In this document: one piece after another, positions 31,502 through 41,800 of the stretch
Layout of the letters: each line of letters starts with the position of its first letter
Numbering within the stretch: the first letter of the stretch is position 1
From: Chaetoceros tenuissimus
Lineage: Eukaryota; Bacillariophyta; Thalassiosirophyceae; Chaetocerotales; Chaetocerotaceae
Direction of reading: 5' to 3'
DNA: 64,000 nt
NCBI GenBank assembly: GCA_021927905.1
Contig: BLLK01000022.1
Coordinates: 744,001 to 808,000, forward strand
Notes under the pieces: generated by a model
What the model saw: only the letters and a program-made list of their open reading frames with translations
What the model was told of the DNA's origin: nothing
Databases searched by the model: none
Position numbers and translations under genes: made by a program

Positions 31502-31829
31502 CTGTTCGAAATTCTCACACTGTTTGGGTTTCTAATTCTCAATTTTCTTTTTACTTCTGAAAGTTCCTTGCTCGAGATTTCACAGTGTCATCTACAAACA
31601 AAGTCCGCTGCGTTTCCTGAAGGAAGAATGTTCTTGAATTTCATTTACGAGTAGTGACTTCTAAAGATGAAGACTTGATTGCAATGAACTTATTCTCCTG
31701 GCGTTAGTAAGTGTAATTGCAAAGGAACTTAATGCAGACCTTTCCAAAAGAAAATGCGGACCTTCGACCTGAATGAAAGTAATGAAGGAGCCGACTTTGA
31801 GCCGACTTTGAGCCGACGAGCTTTTCGTT
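31502..31829. other. Upstream region of HA-repeat gene
   Basis: No gene is supported. It includes the presumed promoter of the HA-repeat gene and, near its right edge, a small tandem repeat described separately. Confidence 0.35.
31788..31819. repeat. Short tandem repeat GAGCCGACTTT
   Basis: An 11-bp unit (GAGCCGACTTT) occurs twice and is followed by a partial third (GAGCCGAC). It lies directly outside the left terminal inverted repeat of the adjacent putative element. Confidence 0.85.
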
Positions 31830-32647
31830 TGTACACAGGCTCACACGTTTCAAAAAAAAAAATTGGTGAACCGGTTTCGGTTTCTGTTTCGACGAAGAAA
31901 ATTGCGTGAACACTGTTTCTGTTTCAAACTGTTTCAATTAGTTTTGGTGAACAGTTTTGAAACTGTTTCAGAAACATAGACAATGTGGCTGAAAGCTACT
32001 ACACCACAAACGGACAATGGAAATGATCACAATGAAAAATTTCATATAAAATCTAAGTATTTATGGATAGAAACATAAAACCAAAATACGGATATGTCCC
32101 AAAAATATACACTCATATAAATTGAATGTAAGGTCAAAACTTTGGCAATGGTGGTTAATTAAAAATTTCGTACATTGAGGTCAAGTGTACACTCAAAATG
32201 CCAAATATCTTTTCAGCCCAATTTGGAATTTCCATGGTGATGGCTGCAAGCCACTAGGCCTGAGGCATATCAACTGTGTCCGTTTCAAAACTAGTCAATT
32301 TTCTTCACCTGCATAACTAGGCCTGAGGCATATCAACTGTGTCCGTTTCAAAACTAGTCAATTTTCTTCACCTGCATAATCTAGCCTATCTAAGAGAGAT
32401 TTTGATGGAGAATGGCTTTTGATGTATCTGAAAAGGGCGATTTTGATTGGCTGAAAAGTCCAAGAAAAAGGTGTTTCAACACCCCGAAATGGAGGGTATT
32501 TGGTGAACACGTTTCAATGTTTCTGAAACACGCTAGCTATTTGGTGAACAGTGTTTGTTTCTGTTTCAAGCCTGTTTCAAGGGATTTGGTGAACATGATG
32601 AAACACGTTTCTGAAACAAAATTGAAACGTGTGAGCCTGTTTGTACA
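31830..32647. mobile_element. Putative non-autonomous DNA transposon (MITE-like), ~818 bp
   Basis: The ends are inverted repeats. TGTACACAGGCTCACACG at 31830 is the reverse complement, with a 2-bp indel, of the sequence ending at 32647. Nineteen bases (31835-31853 against 32622-32640) match perfectly. Inside both ends are dense GTTTC / GAAAC motifs and several copies of TTGGTGAAC in opposite orientations, like subterminal transposase-binding repeats. No transposase frame exists inside. I could not find a clear target-site duplication, so the exact borders are uncertain. The superfamily cannot be assigned from this alone. Confidence 0.6.
32254..32379. repeat. Two perfect 63-bp tandem repeats
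   Basis: A 63-bp unit beginning CTAGGCCTGAGGCATATCAA occurs at 32254-32316 and again at 32317-32379 without differences that I can see. It sits inside the MITE-like element and contains one GTTTC motif per unit. Confidence 0.95.
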
Positions 32648-32811
32648 TCGCACATCGCACTGTTTTGCTTTACAATACGTTTTACGTTTTACCCATTCTC
32701 CAAAAGTCAAAAGTATTACCAGCAATTAAATAGAGCTACCATCTCCCCTTCGGACGTGCACATCAAAATATTAAAAAAATACTGAATTGTGACCGACTAA
32801 TTGATCATCAC

Positions 32812-34575
32812 ATGGAAAAGACTTTGCTCAAATTAGCAAAGAATCGGCAATGGAATGAGTTGCAGAAATGTGTAGAAAAGAACTTGAAGAAAAAGAACTT
32901 GCCCAAAAACTGTCTTCAAAAGCTGCTCCTCGACTCAATGAAAAATGAGCACTTTCCTCTGGAACTATTTTACAAACTGGTGCCCCATGCAAAATTGAGC
33001 ACATTGAGAAAGTCGTTTGAAATATTATCTCTACAAAGTAGTAACAATGTAATTACAGAAATGAAAGCTCATATAATCAGCCAAGTCCAAGAGAATGCAT
33101 GTCAATTGGAGACTATCTTTTTTATAGCTGTGAAAAATGACGATTTCAGCTCCATTCATATGATTATGGATTCAGGTTCACAGTTTCTTACTTCTGGATT
33201 TCATGACAAAACTTTTCATGACGATGATTTGTTTCATAAAATGTGTGATTACCTTCTATCCCATCCAAGTATATTAGAAAAGGATTGGATCTTTTCTACA
33301 AATCTACTCCATGCTGTAGCAACACGAGGTCATTTTGATTTGGCAAGATGTATCTGTAATATGTATCCAGGGACATTGAAACACCAATGTAATGACGGGA
33401 ATATTCCTCTGCACTGTGCTTTGGAGAGGCAACAACTGAATCTTGCCAAGATGTTACTGGACAAAGCTCTAGACCAAAACTCTCAGATCTTCCCAGATAA
33501 TCACTATGGCGGTCTCATACAACCACTGAATAAGAGAAAAATCTCTGCATTGCAATTAGGTTTTAAGAAATGCGACATTGAAAGTTTTTGGTTATACCTT
33601 TCTTGGTTGATGGAAATTGGGAATAATATTTCATGTCTTGATCAAGTTGTTGATGCATCTCTTTCGAGGTTCGTGAACATCATTGATAGTATCAATGACA
33701 TTGAAGAACTTGTTACTTTTTTTGTGCGGGTTGAGTCTAGTCAACTCTCAACATTTTATAGAAAATATTTATTTGAAGAGGCTGTCAAAGTATCACATGT
33801 ACTTCACACTGTTGCCGCTCGTGGTTCACCAACCCAGCTTCAAAAACTGAGTAGAGTCCTTGCTAGCAATGATGTCCCATATGTAAAAAATCAATTTGGT
33901 GACTTACTTATTCATCATGCTTGCATGGAAAAGAATGGAGAAATGATAGAATTTCTACTAAGTGGTGACTATGGTATGATCACGCAACCATTTGGTGGTT
34001 TATTCGAGAAAAATGACCATGGTATTACGCCGATTGATCACTTGCTGGAAATTTTCTTTAATCTTGATGAAGATATTTTACAGGCATCGGATTGCATATC
34101 TACATGCATCAAATGTGTCAATGATTTGCCCATTTTACATTATATAATAATGAAAGGACACATAGATGAGGATATTTTAGAAGAATTCATTGAAGTACAC
34201 AAGCCAGATCCATTGTGTATTTGGAAGCATGGGAAAAATGCGATGCATTATGCTATAGATACTTGCTTAGAGCATTTTGATGATTCGAGCAGTATTGAGC
34301 TGTTGCGGCTCATCTTGAATTTTTGGATAGAAGAAAAAAGGAAAAGAAACAATGTAAATGTGGAGTCTTCGTATAGGTGTCCATTAATATATTCGTTACA
34401 AAACAGACTTCAATGGGATCCTACTCTGAAATTTCTCTTAGAGTCAAAGTCATTTGACCTGGAGAAGTTGGATAAAGAGACTGGGTTGAAACCCTTTATG
34501 ATTGCTGCTAATGAGATCAATTCTCTTGATTGCATTTATACACTTTTCCGACAGAGCCCATTCTATCCAGATTGA
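32812..34575 (+). CDS. Ankyrin-repeat-like protein
   Basis: A single-exon 587-residue protein. Degenerate ankyrin-type repeats are visible: NLLHAVATRGHFDLARCI, then GNIPLHCALERQQLNLAKMLL (~165-220), and later DLLIHHACMEKNGEMIEFLLS (~365-390) and KNAMHYAIDTC (~475). The remaining sequence is helical with few charges in runs. I see no signal peptide, membrane segment or catalytic domain. Ankyrin arrays mediate protein binding, and diatoms have large families of such proteins with unknown partners. The function is unknown. It starts 165 bp after the MITE-like element, so the element may sit in its promoter. Confidence 0.75.
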   Translation: MEKTLLKLAKNRQWNELQKCVEKNLKKKNLPKNCLQKLLLDSMKNEHFPLELFYKLVPHAKLSTLRKSFEILSLQSSNNVITEMKAHIISQVQENACQLETIFFIAVKNDDFSSIHMIMDSGSQFLTSGFHDKTFHDDDLFHKMCDYLLSHPSILEKDWIFSTNLLHAVATRGHFDLARCICNMYPGTLKHQCNDGNIPLHCALERQQLNLAKMLLDKALDQNSQIFPDNHYGGLIQPLNKRKISALQLGFKKCDIESFWLYLSWLMEIGNNISCLDQVVDASLSRFVNIIDSINDIEELVTFFVRVESSQLSTFYRKYLFEEAVKVSHVLHTVAARGSPTQLQKLSRVLASNDVPYVKNQFGDLLIHHACMEKNGEMIEFLLSGDYGMITQPFGGLFEKNDHGITPIDHLLEIFFNLDEDILQASDCISTCIKCVNDLPILHYIIMKGHIDEDILEEFIEVHKPDPLCIWKHGKNAMHYAIDTCLEHFDDSSSIELLRLILNFWIEEKRKRNNVNVESSYRCPLIYSLQNRLQWDPTLKFLLESKSFDLEKLDKETGLKPFMIAANEINSLDCIYTLFRQSPFYPD

Positions 34576-34655
34576 TTGCATCAATTAGAAAATGTCATCA
34601 GTAAACGTAAAGTTTTAAAAGTATATATGCATTACGGTATGGTATTCATAAGCAT

Positions 34656-36257
34656 CTATATTTTTGCAGTTTCTTTTCTGCACTTTTGAATAGCATTTTT
34701 TGCCCTAAGTTTTTGCTTTGGATGCTTTAGACCTTGTTGGTCGTCTAATATGCAGACGTAAGCTGCGTTAGATCGTATTCTACGTACTCGATACAATTGC
34801 TCTTTGATCAAAGGGTGCTCAAGTCTCCCAACATTATATGATACTTTGAATTGCAAATTTTCATGCCTTTTTAAAAGTCTACCATTTGGGAGCGTTCCAA
34901 CTGCTCGAACGTCCATTCGCTTTAGGCATGAAGCAAATTCTTGATCGCGTTCATCATACTTAGATGAAGCTTGAAGAAATTGTTTCGTTATCTCATCTGA
35001 TTCCAACTTTGGGAGATTACATATTGCATTTAGAATAATAGATGTTGAAAAGGTTTGAATTTTCATCACATAGCTTTCTGATTTTTGAATATTCTTTGAA
35101 CAGCTTTCATCATTATTGGCATCGTTTGTAGACTGTTTTGCAAAGTTTGGTCCGAATATCCTTTCCGCATTCATCATTAATACTTCTCTCAGAGCTAGTA
35201 ATGCCGCGACGAGTATTCGTTGACCTTTATCTTTTGAAATGCAGCTTTTATTCTTGGACGAGGAGGCTTTGCTATGATAGGTATCTTTTTTGTCATGTAG
35301 GTTTTCAACTTCTTTGCTTTTGGCATAGGATGCTTGCAAATTAGGAAGAATTACATCCGATGCAAAAGCTTCTAATGCAGCTGCAGCATTAACTGCTCTA
35401 TCTTCTATTTCCTGTTGTTGACCACCACTAAATCCAAAATGACAATCTCTTACTTCTTGGGCAACCAAAGAAGAGGCTAGAAGCACAATTTCATCAATGT
35501 CGGTGGGCACACCAAACGAATAGGGCTTTCGACGCGGTTTGAGATTTTTCACTGTAAATTGCTCGTTTAATTTTGGTAAATTTTGGTTGGCTTCGGCTTT
35601 AGCGCTTTTCTTTTCTTCCTTTTTGCTTTCACTTTTGCCTTTGTTATGTAAATCTTTTAGTTTTTGAAGAGCTTCTTTCTTTTCTTGCAAGGCTTCTAGT
35701 TGTTGTTCAAGAATTAAATTTTCATTTTGCTGTGATAATAGAACTTGTCTGAGAGCTGGTGCAGAGCCATCGGCTGAATAATGTGGTGATGGTGCTATTT
35801 GATTAGTCAAACCCAACGCAGGGGCTGTCAAATGAGAAAGTTGAGGTGTCATGTTGAGAATTATGTTGTTGTTCAGAGGCGTTGCACCAATTCCTGTTGC
35901 AAATATTTGCTGTTGATGTGGTAAAGTAGATGCGAGGCCAGTTTGTAAAATGGCAGCTGGTTGAGAAACAGTGTATGGTTGTTGAAGAAAAATTTGGGTC
36001 TGAGTAGTGTGATGAGGAAGAGTATAAATAACGGGTGTGGTAAACTGCTGTTGCTGCTGCTGTTGTTGAAGTTGCAAAAGCTGAAGTGCTTGCTGATGCT
36101 GCTGCTGCTGCTGCTGTAGATGATGATGACGAAGCTGGTTATTTTGTCGACTTAGTTCTTGAATGTACTCATTTGTTGTAGATAACTGACCATCATTTGG
36201 TCCAAAGTTTTGTTCACCCAACGAAGAAGAATTCCTTCTATTATCTCCCGGCGACAT
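34656..36257 (-). CDS. Gln-rich nuclear-type protein, unknown family
   Basis: I set the start at the ATG at 36257 (MSPGDNRRNSSSLG), giving 533 residues. The frame extends upstream to 36422, but that part looks like intron or leader: a pyrimidine tract and GGCAG acceptor lie near 36355. The N-terminal 110 residues are rich in Gln and His, with runs of up to eight Gln encoded by CAA and CAG. A coiled coil (~175-215, QQNENLILEQQLEALQEKK) and a Lys-rich region follow. A conserved-looking core around residues 235-300 has KPRRKPYSFGVPTDIDEIVLLAS. The C-terminal 130 residues contain RLLKRHENLQFKVSY. It looks like a transcription co-regulator, but I do not recognise the family. Confidence 0.65.
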   Translation of the reverse strand: MSPGDNRRNSSSLGEQNFGPNDGQLSTTNEYIQELSRQNNQLRHHHLQQQQQQHQQALQLLQLQQQQQQQQFTTPVIYTLPHHTTQTQIFLQQPYTVSQPAAILQTGLASTLPHQQQIFATGIGATPLNNNIILNMTPQLSHLTAPALGLTNQIAPSPHYSADGSAPALRQVLLSQQNENLILEQQLEALQEKKEALQKLKDLHNKGKSESKKEEKKSAKAEANQNLPKLNEQFTVKNLKPRRKPYSFGVPTDIDEIVLLASSLVAQEVRDCHFGFSGGQQQEIEDRAVNAAAALEAFASDVILPNLQASYAKSKEVENLHDKKDTYHSKASSSKNKSCISKDKGQRILVAALLALREVLMMNAERIFGPNFAKQSTNDANNDESCSKNIQKSESYVMKIQTFSTSIILNAICNLPKLESDEITKQFLQASSKYDERDQEFASCLKRMDVRAVGTLPNGRLLKRHENLQFKVSYNVGRLEHPLIKEQLYRVRRIRSNAAYVCILDDQQGLKHPKQKLRAKNAIQKCRKETAKI

Positions 36258-36422
36258 TGTGATAGTATTGATATTTTCCTTGATGTCTGTTTTACTGCAT
36301 TCACTCGGAAGGGTCTGTAGACTGTAGTTCTTGCGGTTCTTTACAATAAGCACCTGCCAAGACCAAAACAAATATGAAAGTTGAACAAATAGGGCTCTTT
36401 TCAAATTCTTTGTTCTCTTCAA

Positions 36423-36938
36423 AAGTTTGTGTTCACGTCTTATTTCCGCTAGAGAAGAATACTAGCAGTAGACAGTTGCTCAATGGCTGAGATGATAGAA
36501 ACCAAAGGTGTGAGTTGAGATGTATATGAATAGAAAGATATATGTGCGTGTCTCGTGAGACGTGAGACGATGTTGAATGAATGTGTGTGATGTCTAAAAA
36601 GAGAAGAGAGAAAGTGTGGGAGGTTTACCTAGCTAGAGGCAAAGAGATGAAGCTCTTCATACCTTACTAAACTTTGTTACGCAACTACAGTACTAGCATG
36701 TTTCGATATAGGTTTAAATTATTCTACTTTACATACATGATGAAGAAGAATCGAATCACACAGAGGCGATATTTCAATATCGTCACGGTTGTTTCTTCAT
36801 TGAAGATTCGATTCCCTAAATGAAGAATCTATAAATTACAAGTATTCAAAGAAAGCACGTCCTTTTTTCTGAAAAGTCAAAAGTAAACAAGTAAGACAGT
36901 CAATTATTTGTGGTATTTGTAGTATATTCATTCTCAAT
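36423..36938. other. Intergenic upstream of Gln-rich gene
   Basis: No gene is supported. It contains the promoter or leader of the Gln-rich gene on the minus strand, including an ACCTAGCTAGAGG element near 36629. An imperfect inverted repeat around GAAGAATCGAATC and GATTCGATTC lies at about 36745-36812. Confidence 0.35.
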
Positions 36939-38387
36939 TCAAAATTTGGAATACTTTTCAATGATTTCCATACAGCGGTTTTCAAATGATTCTGAATTAT
37001 CTATATATCTCCCATTTTCAAAGAAAGGCTGGAGGCGAGATTGTTTCCATTTGTCAAAAGACGGCAAGTCAAGAAAATTCGTTTCGCAATTATGGGGTGT
37101 ATAGCTGATATTCTCTTGTTCTTTCACAGGATTGGATGAATTTGACTCTTCTTCTATCAATGAATCTATTTGTAAAATATTTTTCATAATGTCATGTTTT
37201 GAATCAAAAGATTTCTTCCGCCGTTTTGACTTTGCATTGTGAGTATTCACTTTTTCTTTGACTTGTTGTCGCTGCTTGTTTTCACTGTCTTTTTGACTCG
37301 CTCTTAGATCTTTTACTTGTGGTATGATTGTCTTCACAAAACTTTCAAATTCGGATGGTCTTTGGTTTAGATAGTCTGCAACATCATTGATGGATAGAGT
37401 ATTTTCCTCGTCATTTTCAGAGTCAGAGTCAATCATAGTTGGATCCTTATGATTTTTATGGATGGATACTTTTTTTCGTGACAACAATTTGCTTGATTTC
37501 CCCATTGTAGACAAGTCAATGAAAGAGACGCTCCCTTTTCCTTTGTCCATTTCTTTTGCAGCAATCAAAAAGCAGGATGTTTCATAATATTTGAGATACT
37601 TTTCTATATCCTGTCTAGCAGATCTTCTTTTATGGGGATCTTGTAGTAACCATTTCGAAAGTTGAATAAAGAGTGAAGTAGCAGATTTCTCACATGCATT
37701 CGGATCGTGCAATTTGGATTGCATCTTCATGGCAATTTCATGCATGTGAACTGGTCGGACCAGATTCAACTCTTTGTTCTCTTCTTCCTGTGCACTACTA
37801 CGTGTGCGCTTCCCTGATTTTGCTTTTGATTTGAGTATTTTCAATTGCTCCTGAAGTTTGCTACTCGGCTTTCCCGTGATTTTGTTATTCCCAATCAGTG
37901 TCTTGGATTTGCTGACAGCCTCTTTCACTTTTATCCCCTTTTTTTGCATGGCTCTCATCATTCTAGCCGAACCTGCTGCTCTATTATTGTTTGTGCCCGT
38001 ATTTGCTGTGATCCCACTCCTACTTTCAAGAGTCAAATTAATGGCACTTGCCAATTTTTCTATATTTTCAGCTTTCATTGCTGTTTCACTCTCAAACACT
38101 TTGAAGGAAAGTAAGTGACGAATGATTGTTCCATTGACATCAATTCCTTTTCGAAGCACATTTTCCATAGCTACAGCTTTTCTTGCTGTTTCATTATCAT
38201 ACATGGAAACCTTTGGAGGCGCTTTGATATCCAGATACCTTATTTGTTCCTTTACTTTTGCAGAAATTAAACCAAGATGTTGTGATTGGATTGCAATGTG
38301 CTCTTGCTCCACCAAAGTCTGAAGCATTTTGAGGATAGGATCAGATGCTGCTGCCGAAACACCTCTTCTTGTTCTCCTTGTTGCCAT
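36939..38387 (-). CDS. Basic, probably nuclear protein of unknown function
   Basis: A single-exon frame of 482 residues starting MATRRTRRGVSAAASD. The N-terminal 125 residues look folded and helical. The middle (~140-205) is Lys/Arg-rich, with GKRTRSSAQEEE. A second helical part (~215-290) contains ATSLFIQLSKWLLQDPHKR, and the rest is acidic or Lys-rich low complexity (SKRRKKSFDSKHD). Likely nuclear import signals are present. I do not recognise a family. It shares a divergent promoter region with the kinesin gene; a shared mitotic role would be speculation. Confidence 0.65.
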   Translation of the reverse strand: MATRRTRRGVSAAASDPILKMLQTLVEQEHIAIQSQHLGLISAKVKEQIRYLDIKAPPKVSMYDNETARKAVAMENVLRKGIDVNGTIIRHLLSFKVFESETAMKAENIEKLASAINLTLESRSGITANTGTNNNRAAGSARMMRAMQKKGIKVKEAVSKSKTLIGNNKITGKPSSKLQEQLKILKSKAKSGKRTRSSAQEEENKELNLVRPVHMHEIAMKMQSKLHDPNACEKSATSLFIQLSKWLLQDPHKRRSARQDIEKYLKYYETSCFLIAAKEMDKGKGSVSFIDLSTMGKSSKLLSRKKVSIHKNHKDPTMIDSDSENDEENTLSINDVADYLNQRPSEFESFVKTIIPQVKDLRASQKDSENKQRQQVKEKVNTHNAKSKRRKKSFDSKHDIMKNILQIDSLIEEESNSSNPVKEQENISYTPHNCETNFLDLPSFDKWKQSRLQPFFENGRYIDNSESFENRCMEIIEKYSKF

Positions 38388-38885
38388 TGTGATTTATCCC
38401 TGTCGATTTATATTTCGCAGTATTATGTGGTATTTCAATACTGTGTTTGATGTCTAGGTTTCATATAATGATATACTTTAGTTTCAACATTGATTGCATT
38501 GCATTTCAATGTAAATTACAATTTACAATGTAAACAAGAAAGTAACTCATTCTCTACGTACGTACCTCTTGTAGGACATCTCTCTTAGTAGGTTGAGGTA
38601 GGATCCTACAGTCTTGTTTTACATTGCTAAACTAAATTTGTGAATGGAACAGAGTAACAGATTTTCTTGAGAAGCAATTGAACATTCATTTTCTTTTTTC
38701 TTTTTTTCTTCAAAAACAACAGCAATAGAATCAAAGTATTTGGTAGTCAATGAACCTTTACGCTTCCAAGGAGTAGTTTCGATTGAGGCATATTTACATC
38801 CTTACCACCAAGAAAAGAAACAATCTCCCAAAAAGAATAGAAATTCAATTTAAAAAGCCAAGCATTACGTTTGAAATTGGAAACA
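38388..38885. promoter_or_regulatory. Divergent promoter region with TACGTACGTAC palindrome
   Basis: This non-coding space lies between the basic nuclear protein gene (minus) and the kinesin gene (plus). It carries a perfect TACGTACGTAC run at about 38555-38565, one of the two 10-bp TACGTACGTA palindromes in the window. The kinesin frame could extend to a TTG codon within this region, but the first ATG is at 38886. Confidence 0.5.
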
Positions 38886-41800
38886 ATGGCGCCCAATTCC
38901 ACGTCGCAAGTAAGAGTAGCAGTCCGCATACGACCACTCACCGATGAAGAACATACACTCAATGGTCAACGAATTGTAGACGTCAACAGTCATGCATCAT
39001 CAATCTCAATCTCATCTCGAAAATATACCTTTGATTCCGTTTTTGATGAATCCCTATCGCAATCGAGTCTCTATTCGCATGTACGCAGTGATGGAATGCT
39101 TGAAAACTTTTTAGATGGATTCAATGTCACAATCATGGCTTATGGTCAAACTGGTTCAGGTAAAACTCATACAATGGGATCCGAAGCTACCAGCCAAACG
39201 TATTTGGGACATGACAATGACAATGATGGATTTGTACAAAAGGCCGGATTAATACCAAGATTCATGAATGATATTTTTTCATCTCTCCATGATCGGAAAA
39301 TAAGGGATCAAGAAGAGATAAATAATGAACAAAACAATTCTGAACATGGTCGACAGCATCAAAATTACCTGATTGAGTATCAGGTATCTGCCTCGTTTCT
39401 TGAAGTACATAATGAGAATATTTACGATTTGCTTGGTAATGATAGTCGGAAAGAATTGCCTCTTCGTGAAGATGGAAAAGGTGGTATTGTCGTTGGAGGT
39501 TTGAAGGAGCAAAAGATTACAAGTGCTCAAGATGCTTTGCAAGTACTTCATGATGGTACCTTGAATAGAACGACTGCAGCTACTCTGATGAATAAGAAAT
39601 CGAGTAGATCACATGCTGTCTTTACAGTTATTTTGAAACAGACAACTCGGGAAGTGGCTGGTACAAGAGAGAATGGAGACAAGGAAAAAGAGAATACAAT
39701 GGATGTAACGACCACCTCGAGATTTACTTTTGTTGATTTAGCAGGATCAGAACGCATGAAAAAGACTGGAGCAGAAGGGGAACGAGCAAAGGAGGGAATT
39801 AAAATCAATCAAGGATTATTGGCACTTGGGAGTGTCATCAATGCACTTGCTGATGAAGAAAGGGTCATGAAGGGGGAACATATACATGTACCATATCGTC
39901 AATCCAAACTTACCCGTTTGCTGCAGGATGCACTGGGTGGTAATTCACAAACACTTTTCCTAGCATGTGTATCGCCATGTAATTTGAATGCGAGTGAGAC
40001 TTTATCTACTCTTAAATATGCCAACCGTGCAAAGAATATCAAGAATGCACCAACCAAGAATGTTGACGCAACAATTGCTGAAATGCAGAGATTGTACGCT
40101 TTAACCTCTGTAATGGAGAAAGAACTTGTGCGAGTAAAGTTTAGCTCAAAAAATGGTACCATTGAAGATAATGAAGAAAAAGATGCAAATGAGTCCATTA
40201 TTGGCGCTGTACCAGAGGATCTATTTCAAGATGATGATGTAAAGGAATATCTGAATAAAATTCGACAAGTAGCAGCGGAAACAAAGAACTTATCCGATCT
40301 ACAGTCTCTCCCTAGTTTTGAATGTGGTTCTGTGAATATGCTACAATCTTCAAGAAGCACAACTACTGGAAATAGTGCAACAAGCTCATCTGCGAATAGG
40401 TCTCTTGCGCGGGGTGCTCCAACTTCTTTGCATTCTCAGCCATGTGTCTCTTCGTCTCAAAGGAGACAACATGTTGTTGATCAAATTGATGAGAATATTC
40501 TTGGAGTAAATCCAGATGAAGATATAGCCTTGCTTGACAAGCTACTTGAACTTCAGCATCTTGACCAAGAATATGATAAAGAAGCAAAAAAGGACCAAGA
40601 GAAATTAGAAGAGGTAGAAGGTGAATTGCAGGCACAGGAACAATTACTCCTCCAACTGAAAGACAACATGAAAGGGTATCATAACTTGAAAGATCGCTTT
40701 GAAACCATGATGGTCGAAGTTCAAGGGCTTGAGGCTGAAAAAGAAAGGCTAGCGAAAGAACTAGAATCAGCACAAGTCGACCCATCCAAGGGATGCTCCA
40801 AAGCTATTAAAAAGCGTCTTGACGAAATCACAGCGAAACTAGCGAGAACCAGGAGTGAGAGTCGTATTCAGCAGCAAAAGTATAGAAAAGCAGAACAAGA
40901 GGCACAAAAGGCAAAAATTTTACAGCGAAAAATTGAGGACCTCAAACATGGCAAAGTGTCGCTCATGAAAAAACAACGTGAGGCAACAGCAAAGTATAGA
41001 GAAACGACTGAAGCAAAGACAAGAGAAATTCAGTCCTTGAAGAAGAAAGAACGAAAGAATGGTCAGCGTATGTCGAAGTTAGAGAGTGAGATCCAGAAGC
41101 AAAAGGCAAATCTTGACAAAAGAAAAGCCATCAATGATAAACTTTCTGAAAAGCTGAAGAAAACTGAGGCTCACCTTATGAAGGTTTTGGCCCAGCGGAA
41201 ACGCGAGACTGCAGCTCCTTCCAGGAAATACAACAATATTGGAAAATTTATGGATGACAAAGTTGATCTTGATGCACATTCGGACGAAATTGACTCGTTG
41301 CGCTTTCTCCTAGAAAAGCTGCTTATGGATAGAGTGTCTTCCTCAGTTCTGCGAACAAAATTTGAAGAAAAGGCGAATGAGCACAGTGATTTGATGAGGA
41401 CCATGGTAGAGGAAATGAAGTTGCTGAAGCATGCGAAAGAAGAATTGAACCGATTTGACTTTGACAACGAAGAAGGTAGCTCTGAGATAGAACAAGCAAT
41501 CAAAGATTCAAAAGAAACTATCGAAGATATTGAGCTAAGACTTGAGGTTGTAGAAGGGGAAATGGAGGACATTAAGTCAAGGTTTCCGTGTGTAGATTCC
41601 GAGGATGGTGAACTCTGCAATTCAAAGTATGAGAATGATGCCATGAAGATGATTGCAAATCTCAGCAAACCTGTGTCAAAAACTCTACTTTGGAACATGA
41701 TTGAAGTGGCTTCTCAAGCAAAGATTGGAAAAGCTACAGTTGCTGAGAAATTACGACGCAAAGAGGCTACACTTTCTAGCTATGAGAGTGAGATCCAAAG

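Noticed and set aside
38871-38885. Upstream extension of the kinesin frame
   Set aside because: The extension begins with a TTG codon; the ATG at 38886 has a better context and starts at the normal distance before the motor.
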